The position numbers and the translations under genes are program-made. 64,000 bases of DNA from Liriodendron chinense (Eukaryota; Streptophyta; Magnoliopsida; Magnoliales; Magnoliaceae): NCBI GenBank assembly GCA_003013855.2, contig ML058433.1, forward strand, positions 9,733,966 to 9,797,965, read 5' to 3'. The notes under the pieces are model-generated. The model did not search any database, had not been told where the DNA came from, and saw only the letters and a program-made list of their open reading frames with translations. How positions within the stretch are numbered: position 1 is the stretch's first letter; each line of letters opens with the position of its first letter. Below are positions 12,650 through 23,407 of the stretch, piece after piece.

Positions 12650-13480
12650 TCTTGAAAAAAAAAATTAATTATTAAATATGTTTTAATTAAATATTAATTA
12701 AAAAAACAATTAATTATTGTTGTTTTTGGGAAAAAAAACGACGCAAATCGATAGATTAGCCCCCCTACGGCCCTACAATGTTCATTCGGATCCATCATTA
12801 CTCTCAATTTAGGAGGAATTGGAAAATTTCGAAGTTCCCCAAATTTCTCCCTAATCGGGCCACATACACTCGAATCATGAAATTGGAGTGTATGTGATGT
12901 ATTATTACTTACATAATAATTTTTATTTTGACTTACAAGTGGATTCACACTATTCCAAAAGAAATTTTCGAAAAAAATTCATAATTAAATATTTTTTAAT
13001 TAATTAGTAATTAAAAAATTAATTAAATATTAATTGATTTTGGGGGAAAATGTTGCCAATCAATAGATCAGCACTCCTACATCCTTAAAATGCTATTTTT
13101 AATCCAACATTGCATGTAATTTGAGAGGAATTGAGAAATTTCGAAATTCCCCCAATTTCCCCCAAATCGGACCACACACTTAAATCATGAAATTGGAGTG
13201 TATATGATGTATAATTACTTACATAATAATTATTATTCTGACTTACAAGTAGATTTACAACTGTTACAAAAAAAAAAAAAAATCCGAAAAAAAGTCATAA
13301 TTAAGTAATTTTTAATTAATTAGTAATTAAAAAATTAATTAAATATTTTCGATTTTGGGGGAATATGCTGCCAATCAATAGATTAGCCCTCCGACATCAT
13401 TAAAATGCTGTTTTTAATCCAACATTGTAAGTAATATGGGAGGAATTGGGAAATTTTGAATTTTGCCCAAATTGGCCCCC
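12650..13480. repeat. Three tandem copies of about 300 bp upstream of the hAT transposase
   Basis: Each copy has 'attaattaaatat...', 'ttttggggg', 'caatcaatagat.ag', 'aggaattggga', a 'cccccaatttc' stretch and 'catgaaattggagtgtatatgatgta...cttacataataatt'. Copies start near 12650, 12960 and 13260; the last is truncated. They lie just 5' of the BED-finger exon inside the element, where a promoter or transposase-binding region would be expected. Confidence 0.75.
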
Positions 13481-14991
13481 ATATCTCAAATCTCCAAATC
13501 AAAAGTTGAAATACTTGATTTTTCATGCAAAACATGAAGAATCAAGTAGTTCAACTCATTTAAAACAAGTTGTAGTCGAATTAAACGGAAAGAAAACGAG
13601 ATTGGAAGAAAAAATCATCACTGAGTTCAATAGTGGGCCACCTTTGGATTTGCTTCGAAAGCAACCATTTCCTTTGATATTTTTGCAACGGAAGCTCCGT
13701 AATCTTCCCAAAATCAAGTTAGGTAGGATAAAATTGAGAAAAAATAGACCTCCCCAAGTTTTTTCTCCAAAAAACCCAACTTTAGAAACGTTCCAGCGCA
13801 ACTAACCAATACCTGGACAATATCGTCCAGGTATCGACGATATTTGGAGCCGCCTTTACAAAAAAACACGATATTTTGACAATATATCTTGCGATATCGA
13901 TACATCGTGCGATATTATCGATATCGCACGATACACAAGAATCGAACATTTTCTACGTTATTACTGGGCCGATATTTATCGACGCTGACCGATATCGATA
14001 ATATCGGCCGATGTTATCGATACTACAATCACTGGCTACGATTAGTATTGTTTAGTTTAGTTTTTTTGTTGGAGTTGATTGGAAGTGGTCTCATATTGAT
14101 CAAATCATTGTGGAGAGAGAATTCGCAAATTTTCTACCCTAGGAAGTGATGTCACCTAGGGTTAATTGGCCGTTTTTTGTTTTGAGGTGTATGGAACAGA
14201 TCAGATTCATATCTGCTCTACTTAACATTAATTTAACAGTTTTTTTTTAAGTATTTGGCTATGTGAACACCCCTTAGTTGTCTTTCAAAGTAATTTGTGG
14301 GGGTCGATTGGTGTGTACCTAAGCTGCTAAGCACGAGAAGAGCTTGAAAGCATCGTTTGAGATAAAGAAACCCTTTTTGTCAGTTAGAATTGACATTGTT
14401 CATCTGCAAGGATGTCAAACAACAATAATACAAGGTTAATTGACATTCCACTAGAGGTTCATCCTTAGATAATTTGGGAATAGAAATGATGGCGGTGAAG
14501 TTATGTGGCCCCAATAATTTGCAATAGTCAAAGGCCATGACGATGTTTATTGGGGGAATAAGCAAACTTGGATTATTCGACAAGAAAAACAAAGAAACTA
14601 GCAATCACTGATCCCTCTTATGGTAAGTGGGAAGCAGAGAATTTGTCAATTATGGCCATTTTTGGTCAATTTTATGGAGTCAAATGTGAGTAATGGGTTT
14701 ATGTTTCTGAAGATTGCCAAAGATATTTGGGATATCGCAACACAAACTTATTCTCAAGAGCAGAACTTTGCTTAGATTTATAAACTACGATGGGACATTG
14801 CCCATCTTCGACAAGGGGAGAAAACTTTGGCAGACTACAACTTTGAGGCGTATGTAGGAAGATTTGGATTTCTATGATCCATATGAACCATTGTGCACTA
14901 AAGATGTTGTGATATATAAGAAGGTAGAGAGGAATCGCATTATCGATTTTCTGGATGGTTTGAATTCGGAATTCGAGTTGATTAGAGTACA

Positions 14992-15259
14992 GTTAGAGTT
15001 GGACACCAAGCCGAACTGAATCGAGCTTGGCACATCTTGGCTCAGTTTGGCCAACAGCCTACCCCAGCTCGAGTTCGGCTCGGCTTGGTCCTCAAGCATG
15101 ACTGGCCAACTTGGCTCATTTTGGTCAGCAGCTCGGGCCAGCTCAAGCTAAGTTCGAGTTCGAGCTTCTGAGTCGAGTTGAGCTTAGACGTTTTATTCTT
15201 AGTTTTTATACGGGTAGGCACTTCTTTTTTATATTATATATAATATAAAATATAATATA

Positions 15260-15320
<61 letters not shown>

Positions 15321-15560
15321 ATATAATATAATTAAGTTATAACTCGAGCCGAGCTGAACCGAGTTGAGTTCAGGCCGAGCTTTGAGCCGAGTCGAGTCGA
15401 GTCGAGTTCAGGTCAGCTCGAGCTTGGCTCGAAATTCTTCTGAGCTCAAAAAATCAGCTCGACTAAGCCCAAACTCAACTTTTGAGTTGGGCCAAGTCGA
15501 GCTTATCCGAACCAAGCCAAGCGAGTTAACTAAGCTAGCTTGGTTCGTGTCCAACTCTAA
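14992..15560. mobile_element. Foldback MITE, 569 bp, with 5-bp target duplication
   Basis: Terminal inverted repeats TTAGAGTTGGACAC (14993-15006) and GTGTCCAACTCTAA (15547-15560), flanked by gtaca on both sides (14987-14991 and 15561-15565). Removing the element restores the copia Gag reading (ELIRVQ continuing LLGRDRLPTL). The interior is rich in 'gagctcgagttcg' and holds an (AT)n tract. Confidence 0.85.
15264..15316. repeat. (AT)n microsatellite
   Basis: About 53 bp of uninterrupted TA repeat at the centre of the foldback element, where the loop of its hairpin would lie. Confidence 0.9.
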
Positions 15561-16507
15561 GTACAATTACTTGGACGAGATCGGCTGCCCACTTTAAGTC
15601 AAGTATATGCACATGTCCAAAGCGAGGAGAGTAGGTTCACTTCAACACAACAATATAATAATGTGATTGTAAAGAAATAGGCCCTTGGATTGAGTGTTGG
15701 TTTCCATAGGACAAATAAGGGAGGTGATAAGAAGCCTATCAAGGAGAAAAAGGATTTGAAGTGCACACACTGTGGAGACCAAGCATGACAAAGAGCATTG
15801 TTGGGAAATTGTACACCGCCCACTCAAATACAATCGTCAGAGGAGTACATTTATAGCTAACACAACGTCTACTACAAAAGGGTCCACATCCATTAACATC
15901 ACCACTCCTAGCACATAGTCTACCCCAATTGAAACCCCTTTGGGGGCTAATCCCTCACCTAGGAAAGTCTACGTGTCAAAAGATCAGTTGGAGCACTTGC
16001 GCCATAAAGTATCATAGTTGAAAAATCCATCTACCTCAACTTATGCTCTCACAGGTATATGTGTGTCTGCATTCCGCACCAATACATTTTCTTTCTCCAC
16101 TTTTCCGTCACAGATCATTGATTTGGGTGCCTCAAATCACATTACAGGCCTGTCTTTTGTTTCTTTTCTAGTTACTCTATTTGTTCCAAGAAAAGAAAAA
16201 TTAAAGTTGCTAATGGTTTGCTTTCTTCTATTAGTAGCATCACAAAATCCTTGAATTGTAGTGTAACCTTTTTTTCCCACTTATTGTGTGTTTTAGGATC
16301 TACATTTGAGGAGGACGATTGGGAGTGGCCGAGAATCTAATAGCTTATACCTTCCTCGAGACTCCGTAACCTATGACACATCGATCCTGCATTGCTAATA
16401 GTAGTTCTAGTAGTAGCAATAAAGGCCAATTGTTTCGTTGGCACTTTCATTTGGGACATTTATCCTTGTCGTATCTTAAAAAATTGTTTCCTGAATTATT
16501 TAGTTCT

Positions 16508-17465
16508 TGATGCAGGACAGCCCTAAATATGATGCATGCTCATGAACACAATTATTCAGCGGAAATAAAAGCAATAATAATAATGAAATCTAGCATCAAT
16601 CATCATATACTAAGAAAATCATAAAGGAAACATGCAATGGGACGGGCCATCATCACAACCATGGAGTATGGGATTCAAGTAGCGTATAGGTTGGATCCGG
16701 CGAGGAATGGAACCTCCCGATCTTGCATGGTCATACCCAATCGATCAATGATGATCACTAGTCCGAAGAATCAGAAAGTTTCTCGGATTAGGGATTTGAG
16801 AATTTGGGGGTTTAGGGTTTAGATCGATTCTCAAGGTTTAGATCGTGGGGAATAAACAAAACAGAAGTTTAGAAGGATAATAATAGAAGATGAAATACCT
16901 GGAAGAAGTTGGAGGGGCATAAGAAGAATAGAGAAGAAGGAGATCAAGGAAGAAGAAGAAGCACCATGAGAGAGAGAGAGAGAGAGGAAGGAGGCAACCA
17001 AAGGCTTGCTCTTTTTCATAAATCAACAATTAATCAAAAAGGTTTAGGGCAACACCCTTATAAAATTCGGAATTAGCATAATTACCAAAATACCCCTACT
17101 AACAAAATTTCAAAAAAAAGACATTTGCATGAAAAAAACGTACCCACACTAACCCAAAACTCAAATAAGTAAAAAATGCGTAAAATAAACTCAAATCTAA
17201 GATGTCCAATGCGCTCCAATGATGGTGTGATGAAAGTGGGCCACAATGAACCAACGGTCCGATCACATCATCATCACGATCCAACGGTCTGATCATCTCC
17301 TCAAAGCAACTTACACATGTCTTCCCAAGGTGGGGTCTTTTCAAATGTCTCGCACTACATGTGTAAGGTCTTCAATGCTCCTCAATAGTCGCCTATCCAC
17401 AAGGATGGTACTTGTGGTTGGCGCTTTCTTCGTTGGTACACCTTGAATGCTTTTGTTCCGCATCA
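16508..17465 (-). repeat. 3' LTR of the young gypsy-like element
   Basis: 958 bp, TGATGC...GCATCA. The element's ORF runs 125 nt into it and stops at 17341. A weak purine-rich tract (gacgaggagta on the minus strand) lies immediately before it. Confidence 0.92.
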
Positions 17466-19509
17466 TACTCCTCGTCTGAGAAGAACTCGACTCCGGCGAG
17501 TTAAAACTCTTGTGGCGCTCTAGTAAATCTGGATTAACGCTCTGTAACTCCACTTCTATCAACCATGTAAATTCTGACGGTGGCTTGTTCTTCCATTTGA
17601 CCAAGTATCTTTGAAAACCTTCGCCTCTCATCAAAATGATCTTTCCACCCAAGATTTCCTCAATTTCTTCTTCATGGGTAATGGGTGGGGGAAGGGGTGG
17701 AAGGGGTTGTATAGCAAAATCAGAACAAGGCCATGAAAGGGACGATGGATCAACGACGGAATGGTGGGAACGGACTAGATCTTCCACATTAAGAGTTGGG
17801 TTAATGCCCATTTCAGATAGAAGGTCGATCCGATACACGCTAGATCCAACCTTCTGCAATATTTTGAATGGTCCAGCACTACGCGTTTGTAATTTCTTAG
17901 CGGAACCTTGTGAGAACCGCTCTGGCCTTATCCTCACCATTACATAGTCTCCTTTCTGAAATTCTTGCAATCTACGATGAGAATCAGCTGAGATTTTAGA
18001 ATCATCATTGCTCTTATTTATCCGCTGTCTAATATGTGTATGCAAATCATGAATATGGCGTGCGAATGCATTGGCTGACTCTGAAGACCTTTGGATGACA
18101 GACATGGGTGACACTAAAGGACACTCTGAAAAATCCACGAACTTGGAATAAACAATCCTATGACCTAGAACTTGGAAAACTGAAACAAAAGGACACTTCC
18201 CACGGGTGACACACAATTTCTCATTATAAGTATTATAAACAAGGATGATTTTCAGGTATCCCAACACTTGAGAACAAACACTAGTAATACCAAGTCTTGA
18301 GCAGATCTTGGCATCAGCCATTATGTCCAAAATGTCATCAAGATACGGGATAAGGACTAAGGTCATCATATCCACCATGACGTGAATACGTCGCATGATA
18401 GCATGACACTTGACTGAAGCTTTGTGGACGGTCAGGATATGCCCACTTGTGTGCCACATGCCATTATTCTTGGAAGTGAAAAGACCAGGCATGACACACA
18501 AAACAAAACTCCAACTCAAACTTTCCTTATTGAATTCTTCCCCAAGAAGTTTATCAAATTGACACTGCATTTCTATATTTTCTATGGGGTTCCCCTGGTA
18601 TGGAGGAAAGCTTGACAAGACCAACTTAGGGACAAGATCAATTGTGTGTTGAATGTCCCATATGGGTGAAAATTTATCCCATAAATCATCTGGTGGGATA
18701 TTACAAGTCATGTGGGTGTCTATCATCATATCCTCACTAGTCTCTTCTTCAATTTCATTTGTGTTCACCATGGTAAGAGACATAGATTGGGAGACTGTAT
18801 CAATTACATCACACATGACACTCGGAAGTGGTGTGGTCTCAAACTCTTCGACCTTTTCATCACTAGCACACACTTCGTCATCCTCAACGATGATGAGCGA
18901 TGCCTTAATTTCTTCCATTTCCTCACTACTGACGTTAGGCACGTACTCTTCCACTTCATAAACATCATGTTTGGATTCTTCCAACTGGCCATTTACCAAG
19001 GTATTATCTCGCTTCCAAGGAAATATAATTGGTGTTAAACACTCAAATTGTTCATAAGCCGAGATTTCCTTAATGATGGGTTGGACCACTTTACAAGGAG
19101 GGGACCATATTGGTTCTGTGTTTGGATGAGAAGGTGGGGCAACTCTCTTCTGACCCAAGGGCTTTTCACGATAAGAGATGGGAAGATATTTTTCTTTCAA
19201 ACGCTCTTTCATCTCGTCCCATTGTGATATCGGGGCTCTCCCAACTTTATCAAGTCGTCGCTCCAAATCTGTCCAAAACGACTTGGCTTGGCCCTCCAAT
19301 TTCCACTTGGCAAACCTCACTCGACGATAACTTGACATATCATACCAATCAAAACAATAGTCCAAGTCCTTAAGCCAATCAAGGAAGGTTTGTGGGTCCA
19401 TGTGACCATTAAAGTTAGCCAAATCATCGGAGTTCGGCTTTCCATTCGGTCTTGACGGCCACACGACAACACTTAATGGCCCTGAAGATCTCAAACGCCT
19501 ATACTCCAT
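17341..19509 (-). CDS. Gag - degenerate RT - integrase C-terminus - chromodomain fusion, 722 aa
   Basis: Uninterrupted 722-codon ORF. Residues 28-116: retrotransposon Gag (NFNGHMDPQTFLDWLKDLDY; RFAKWKLEGQAKSFW). 150-278: acidic linker without a CCHC knuckle or a DSG/DTG protease motif. 279-406: RT fingers-like (DIQHTIDLVP; LIPYLDDILDIMADAKICSR). 416-460: palm remnant where the expected YFDDILIY reads YLKIILVY, so the catalytic Asp pair is absent. 468-580: integrase C-terminus (GDYVMVRIRPERFSQGSAKK; NVEDLVRSH). 612-665: chromodomain (EIEEILGGK; RYLVKWKNKPPSEFTWL). The last 41 codons lie in the LTR. RNase H and the integrase core are missing. An alternative is accidental openness after deletion, but 2.1 kb without a stop argues for recent or continued selection. 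Confidence 0.88.
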   Translation of the reverse strand: MEYRRLRSSGPLSVVVWPSRPNGKPNSDDLANFNGHMDPQTFLDWLKDLDYCFDWYDMSSYRRVRFAKWKLEGQAKSFWTDLERRLDKVGRAPISQWDEMKERLKEKYLPISYREKPLGQKRVAPPSHPNTEPIWSPPCKVVQPIIKEISAYEQFECLTPIIFPWKRDNTLVNGQLEESKHDVYEVEEYVPNVSSEEMEEIKASLIIVEDDEVCASDEKVEEFETTPLPSVMCDVIDTVSQSMSLTMVNTNEIEEETSEDMMIDTHMTCNIPPDDLWDKFSPIWDIQHTIDLVPKLVLSSFPPYQGNPIENIEMQCQFDKLLGEEFNKESLSWSFVLCVMPGLFTSKNNGMWHTSGHILTVHKASVKCHAIMRRIHVMVDMMTLVLIPYLDDILDIMADAKICSRLGITSVCSQVLGYLKIILVYNTYNEKLCVTRGKCPFVSVFQVLGHRIVYSKFVDFSECPLVSPMSVIQRSSESANAFARHIHDLHTHIRQRINKSNDDSKISADSHRRLQEFQKGDYVMVRIRPERFSQGSAKKLQTRSAGPFKILQKVGSSVYRIDLLSEMGINPTLNVEDLVRSHHSVVDPSSLSWPCSDFAIQPLPPLPPPITHEEEIEEILGGKIILMRGEGFQRYLVKWKNKPPSEFTWLIEVELQSVNPDLLERHKSFNSPESSSSQTRSMMRNKSIQGVPTKKAPTTSTILVDRRLLRSIEDLTHVVRDI

Positions 19510-19620
19510 TCACTACGGGGGGACTACGGACTAAATGACTCACAATACGAATGCAATGAATTTAAACTACAATGAACTGACACTAATTAATTCTAGATGA
19601 TGCGACTCAAATCTGGAATT

Positions 19621-19800
19621 TTTCCAAATTAGGAAAGTTTCTAAAATTGGAAAGTTTCTAAAATTGGAAACTGTCTAAATCTGAAAATTTTCCAAATTAG
19701 GAAACTTTCTAAAATTGGAAAGTTTCTAAATCTGAAAATTTTCCAAATTAGGAAACTTTCTAAAATTGGAAACTTTCTAAATCTGGACATTTCCTAAAAC
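19621..19800. repeat. Short tandem repeats in the leader of the gypsy-like element
   Basis: Tandem units of about 51-68 bp built from 'ttccaaattaggaaa', 'tttctaaaattgg' and 'ctaaatctgaaaat'. They lie between the primer site and the ORF start at 19509, a non-coding leader of about 360 bp. Confidence 0.8.
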
Positions 19801-19866
19801 AAACCTAAAAATCAAAACCCTAATTTTTTTGATAACTCGATCTAGACAAAACCATGCAAGCCTATT

Positions 19867-19877
19867 CTCTGATACCA
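19867..19877 (-). other. Primer-binding site (initiator tRNA-Met)
   Basis: The minus strand reads TGGTATCAGAG, complementary to the 3' end of plant initiator tRNA-Met, four bases inside the right LTR. It fixes the minus-strand orientation of the element. Confidence 0.88.
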
Positions 19878-19881
19878 AATT

Positions 19882-20837
19882 TGATGCAGGACAGCCCTAA
19901 ATATGATGCATGCTCATGAACACAATTATTCAGCGGAAATAAAAGCAATAATAATAATGAAATCTAGCATCAATCATCATAAACTAAGAAAATCATAAAG
20001 GAAACATGCAATGGGACGGGCCATCATCACAACCATGGAGTATGGGATTCAAGTAGCGTATAGGTTGGATCCGGCGAGGGATGGAACCTCCCGATCTTGC
20101 ATGGTCATACCCAATCGATCAATGATGATCACTAGTCCGAAGAATCAGAAAGTTTCTCGGATTAGGGATTTGAGAATTTGGGGGTTTAGGGTTTAGATCG
20201 ATTCTCAAGGTTTAGATCGTGGGGAATAAACAAAACAGAAGTTTAGAAGGATAATAATAGAAGATGAAATACCTGGAAGAAGTTGGAGGGGCATAAGAAG
20301 AATAGAGAAGAAGGAGATCAAGGAAGAAGAAGAAGCACCATGAGAGAGAGAGAGAGAGGAAGGAGGCAACCAAAGGCTTGCTCTTTTTCATAAATCAACA
20401 ACTAATCAAAAAGGTTTAGGGCAACACGCTTATAAAATTCGGAATTAGCATAATTACCAAAATACCCCTACTAACAAAATTTCAAAAAAAAGACATTTGC
20501 ATGAAAAAAACGTACCCACACTAACCCAGAACTCAAATAAGTAAAAAATGCGTAAAATAAACTCAAATCTAAGATGTCCAATGCGCTCCAATGATGGTGT
20601 GATGAAAGTGGGCCACAATGAACCAACGGTCCGATCACATCATCATCACGATCCAACAGTCTGATCATCTCCTCAAAGCAACTTACACATGTCTTCCCAA
20701 GGTGGGGTCTTTTCAAATGTCTCGGACTACATGTGTAAGGTCTTCAATGCTCCTCAATAGTCGCCTATCCACAAGGATGGTACTTGTGGTTAGCGCTTTC
20801 TTCGTTGGTACACCTTGAATGCTTTTGTTCCGCATCA
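19882..20837 (-). repeat. 5' LTR of the young gypsy-like element
   Basis: 956 bp, TGATGC...GCATCA. On the minus strand a TATA-like stretch (ttttataag, about 20429-20437) precedes a CT-rich run, a plausible U3/R arrangement. It differs from the 3' LTR by 8 substitutions and one 2-bp indel. Confidence 0.92.
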
Positions 20838-22322
20838 GTTCTAGTTCTAGTTCTAGTTATGTTGAGTTACAATGTGAAGTGTGTGAACTTGCAAAACATT
20901 GTCATGGTTCTTATCCATTGAGTTCTAATAAAAGCATTGTTCCTTTTTCTATTATTCATTCTAATGTTTAGGGACCCTCTTCCACTACTTCTCTCACTGG
21001 TTATCGGTATCTTATTTTCTTTCGTTGATGATTGCACCTATAGCACATGGGTTTATCTTGTGAAATCAAAAGATGAAGTTTTTTCCATCTTCAAAAATTT
21101 TCATAAGATGGTTTGTACTCAGTTTGATTCTCATATCAAAATTCTTCATTTTAATAACTGGGGGGAGGAGTATATTTATTATGGACTTATTATGGACTTA
21201 AATCATATTTGTGAGATATGGGATTGAACATCAGACTACTTGTGTTGGTACACCAGAACAAAATGGAGTGGCAGAGTGAAGGAACCGTCACCTCCTGGAA
21301 GTGACAAGAGCATTGTTATTTGGTTGAATGTCCTAAAGACTTTTTGGTTTGATGCTATTATCACTGCAGCTTTCCTCATAAATTGCATGCCTCTTTTGTT
21401 CTTGGCTTCAAATCTCCCATTCAAGTCCTTATCCCCGGTCGTTCGTTACTTCCAATTCCTCGTCAAATCTTTGGTTGTGTGTGTTTTGTCCATATTCATA
21501 AACAATCTCGTACTAGATTTGAAGGCTCTCAAGTGTCTTCCTCGGGTAATCTGCCTCTTAAAAGGGATATTAGTGCTATCATCCTGCTTCTCGGCGCGTC
21601 TTGTGTCCATGGATGTTACATTCCATGAGTCTATATCCTTCTTCACTTCTCGCAGTACCTCTCTTCAGGGGGAGAGTGCCAGTGAAGAGAGGACCGACTC
21701 ATTGTTTCTTCATATTCCTGTACCCAGGGTTTTTGTTGGCGACAAGAAATCAATATATCGCTGGTAATATTAGTGTCGCCGGTTCAGTGACACCGAAACC
21801 TCAAAATTTTGTTTCTCTTCCTATTGTCAACAAAATATTGACAATATTGTTGATGTTCGACAAAAATCTATTTATCGTTGAAATTTTCATGTAGACAACA
21901 AAAATTTCATCGATTTCGGCGTCAGTTCTCCCATAAATTCGAATTAAATATAAAAATATAGAAAAAAAACCTCTCTTACCTTTTTTTCTTAAGATCTGCT
22001 TAGGGTAGTGGCTTTCAAGTGGATTTGATGGGCTGATCACGGTCGACGACACCGATTTTTTAGAGGCAAGAAAAATCTAAAAAAACCCATTTTTTCTTCG
22101 AAGAGAATAAATTTGAAAGGAAACCAGATTTCAGAGAGGTTAGGGGGATTTAGGTTGGGATATGAAAAAGAAGATGAATTTTGGAGAGGTTTTTGGGATT
22201 TTTTTACGGGGATACAGGATACAAAAGCATCGTTGTCGTTGCGGGTTTTCCGGAGAAGACAAGAGGGAGAAGACGAGAGGCTTTTGTAAAAATGAAAGCT
22301 CTCTCAATCGGGTTTAGTTAAT

Positions 22323-22862
22323 GGAGTGGATTAGGTGCAACCCCGGGTTCATTGAATACGGTGCGGCCCTTATGGTGGGGCCCACCTTGATGTATGATTG
22401 TATATCCATGCCGTCCATACAGTTTGCTGGATCATTCTAGGCCATGAGCCCAAAAATGAAGCTGATCAAAATCTCAAGTGGACCATAATCTAAGAAACAG
22501 TGCTGGTTGAAGCTCCACCATGCATTAAAAACTTCCTAGGGCCCACCGTAATGTTTCTTTTATATTTATTTGCCATCCAACCTGTTGATAAGGTCACATA
22601 AACCTGGACGAAGGGAAAAAAAACAAATATCAGGTTGATACAAAACTTTGGTGACATGAGTAGGTTCTAGTAGTTAATCACCATTGTTTCCTACGGTATT
22701 GTCCACCTGAGATTTGGATCTGCTTCATTTGTGGGCTCATGCCCTAAAATGATTTGTAAAAACAGATGGACGATGTGGATATACAATAAATACATCAAGG
22801 TGGGCCCCACCATAAGTGTTGCACTGTCTTGGGTCAGGCTAGGGCCCCACCTAATCCACTCC
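22323..22862. mobile_element. Hairpin (foldback) element 1, 540 bp
   Basis: The two halves are imperfect inverted copies from end to end: GGAGTGGATTAGGTG at 22323 and CACCTAATCCACTCC at 22862, with 'tggtggggcccaccttgatg' in both arms. No coding capacity. Confidence 0.75.
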
Positions 22863-22872
22863 CCTTACAACC

Positions 22873-23352
22873 CTTGAACCAACAATGTGGGTGGGAGTCC
22901 ATAGGGGCCACCTCGATGTATGCATTGCATATCCACACCGTCCATCTATTTTTCCAGCTTATTTTAGTGCATGGTCCCAAAAATAAAGCAAATACAAATT
23001 TTAGGTGTAGGTGGATCACTCTGCATGAAACAATGGTTATTGCACATTAAAAACCTCGTATTGACCATCCAACTCATCGATAAGTTCATACTAACTTGGA
23101 TGAAAGGAGAAAAAAAAAAAAAAACAAATATCAGCTTGACCCAAAAAAAATTTGTGGCCCACAAGGTTTTTAATGGTCTATAACCATTGTTTTCGTGCAG
23201 AGTGGTCCACGTACACATGAAATTTGTATGTACTTCATTTTTGGGACCATCCCTAAAATAAGCCGGCAAAACAGATGGACGGCGTGGATATACTATGCAT
23301 ACATCGAGGTGGGCCCTACAGTCAGGTTCCCACCCACATCGCTAGTTTCAGG
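22873..23352. mobile_element. Hairpin (foldback) element 2, about 480 bp
   Basis: Left arm 'aatgtgggtggga...ccacctcgatgtatgcat' is repeated in inverted form on the right ('atgcatacatcgaggtgg...tcccacccacat'). Both arms also contain 'ccatctgttttgcc'-like and 'accattaaaaacct'-like blocks. It lies 10 bp from hairpin 1. Confidence 0.75.
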
Positions 23353-23407
23353 TTGTAGCCAAGTCGCTCTCCTTATGAACTAACTTTAGGAGGACTTGCA
23401 ACATCCT

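Larger units (their letters stand above)
8491..14034 (-). mobile_element. hAT DNA transposon, 5.5 kb, autonomous type (decayed)
   Basis: Termini are CAGTGTTCGTAGTATCGATA at 8491 and, inverted, CAGTGATTGTAGTATCGATA at 14034. Flanking 8-mers gctgcgat (8483-8490) and gctacgat (14035-14042) match at 7 of 8 positions, the hAT target-duplication length. The internal minus-strand gene encodes a BED/DUF659/hAT-dimerisation transposase. Both ends have subterminal arrays of TATCGAT-like motifs shared with many short copies in this window, so this is the best candidate source element of that family. It lies in the 5' untranslated part of a copia element. Confidence 0.88.
16508..20837 (-). mobile_element. 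Young non-autonomous Ty3/gypsy (chromovirus-derived) LTR element, 4330 bp
   Basis: Two LTRs (16508-17465 and 19882-20837), both TGATGC...GCATCA, flanked by a perfect 5-bp duplication gttct (16503-16507 and 20838-20842). By eye they differ by 8 substitutions and one GA-unit indel. The primer site is on the right, so the element reads on the minus strand. The interior is one 722-codon ORF lacking protease, RT catalytic residues, RNase H and the integrase core. It split the copia pre-integrase domain at 16507/20838. A second LTR of the family stands alone at 36099-37032. Confidence 0.93.

Noticed and set aside
16811..16828. 'tttagggtttag' as an interstitial telomere repeat
   Set aside because: Only about two partial units, and it is part of the LTR, present in both LTRs and the solo LTR.
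18653..19373. Plus-strand open frames opposite the 722-codon ORF
   Set aside because: Antisense shadows; the minus strand has recognised Gag, integrase and chromodomain segments plus a primer site that sets orientation.
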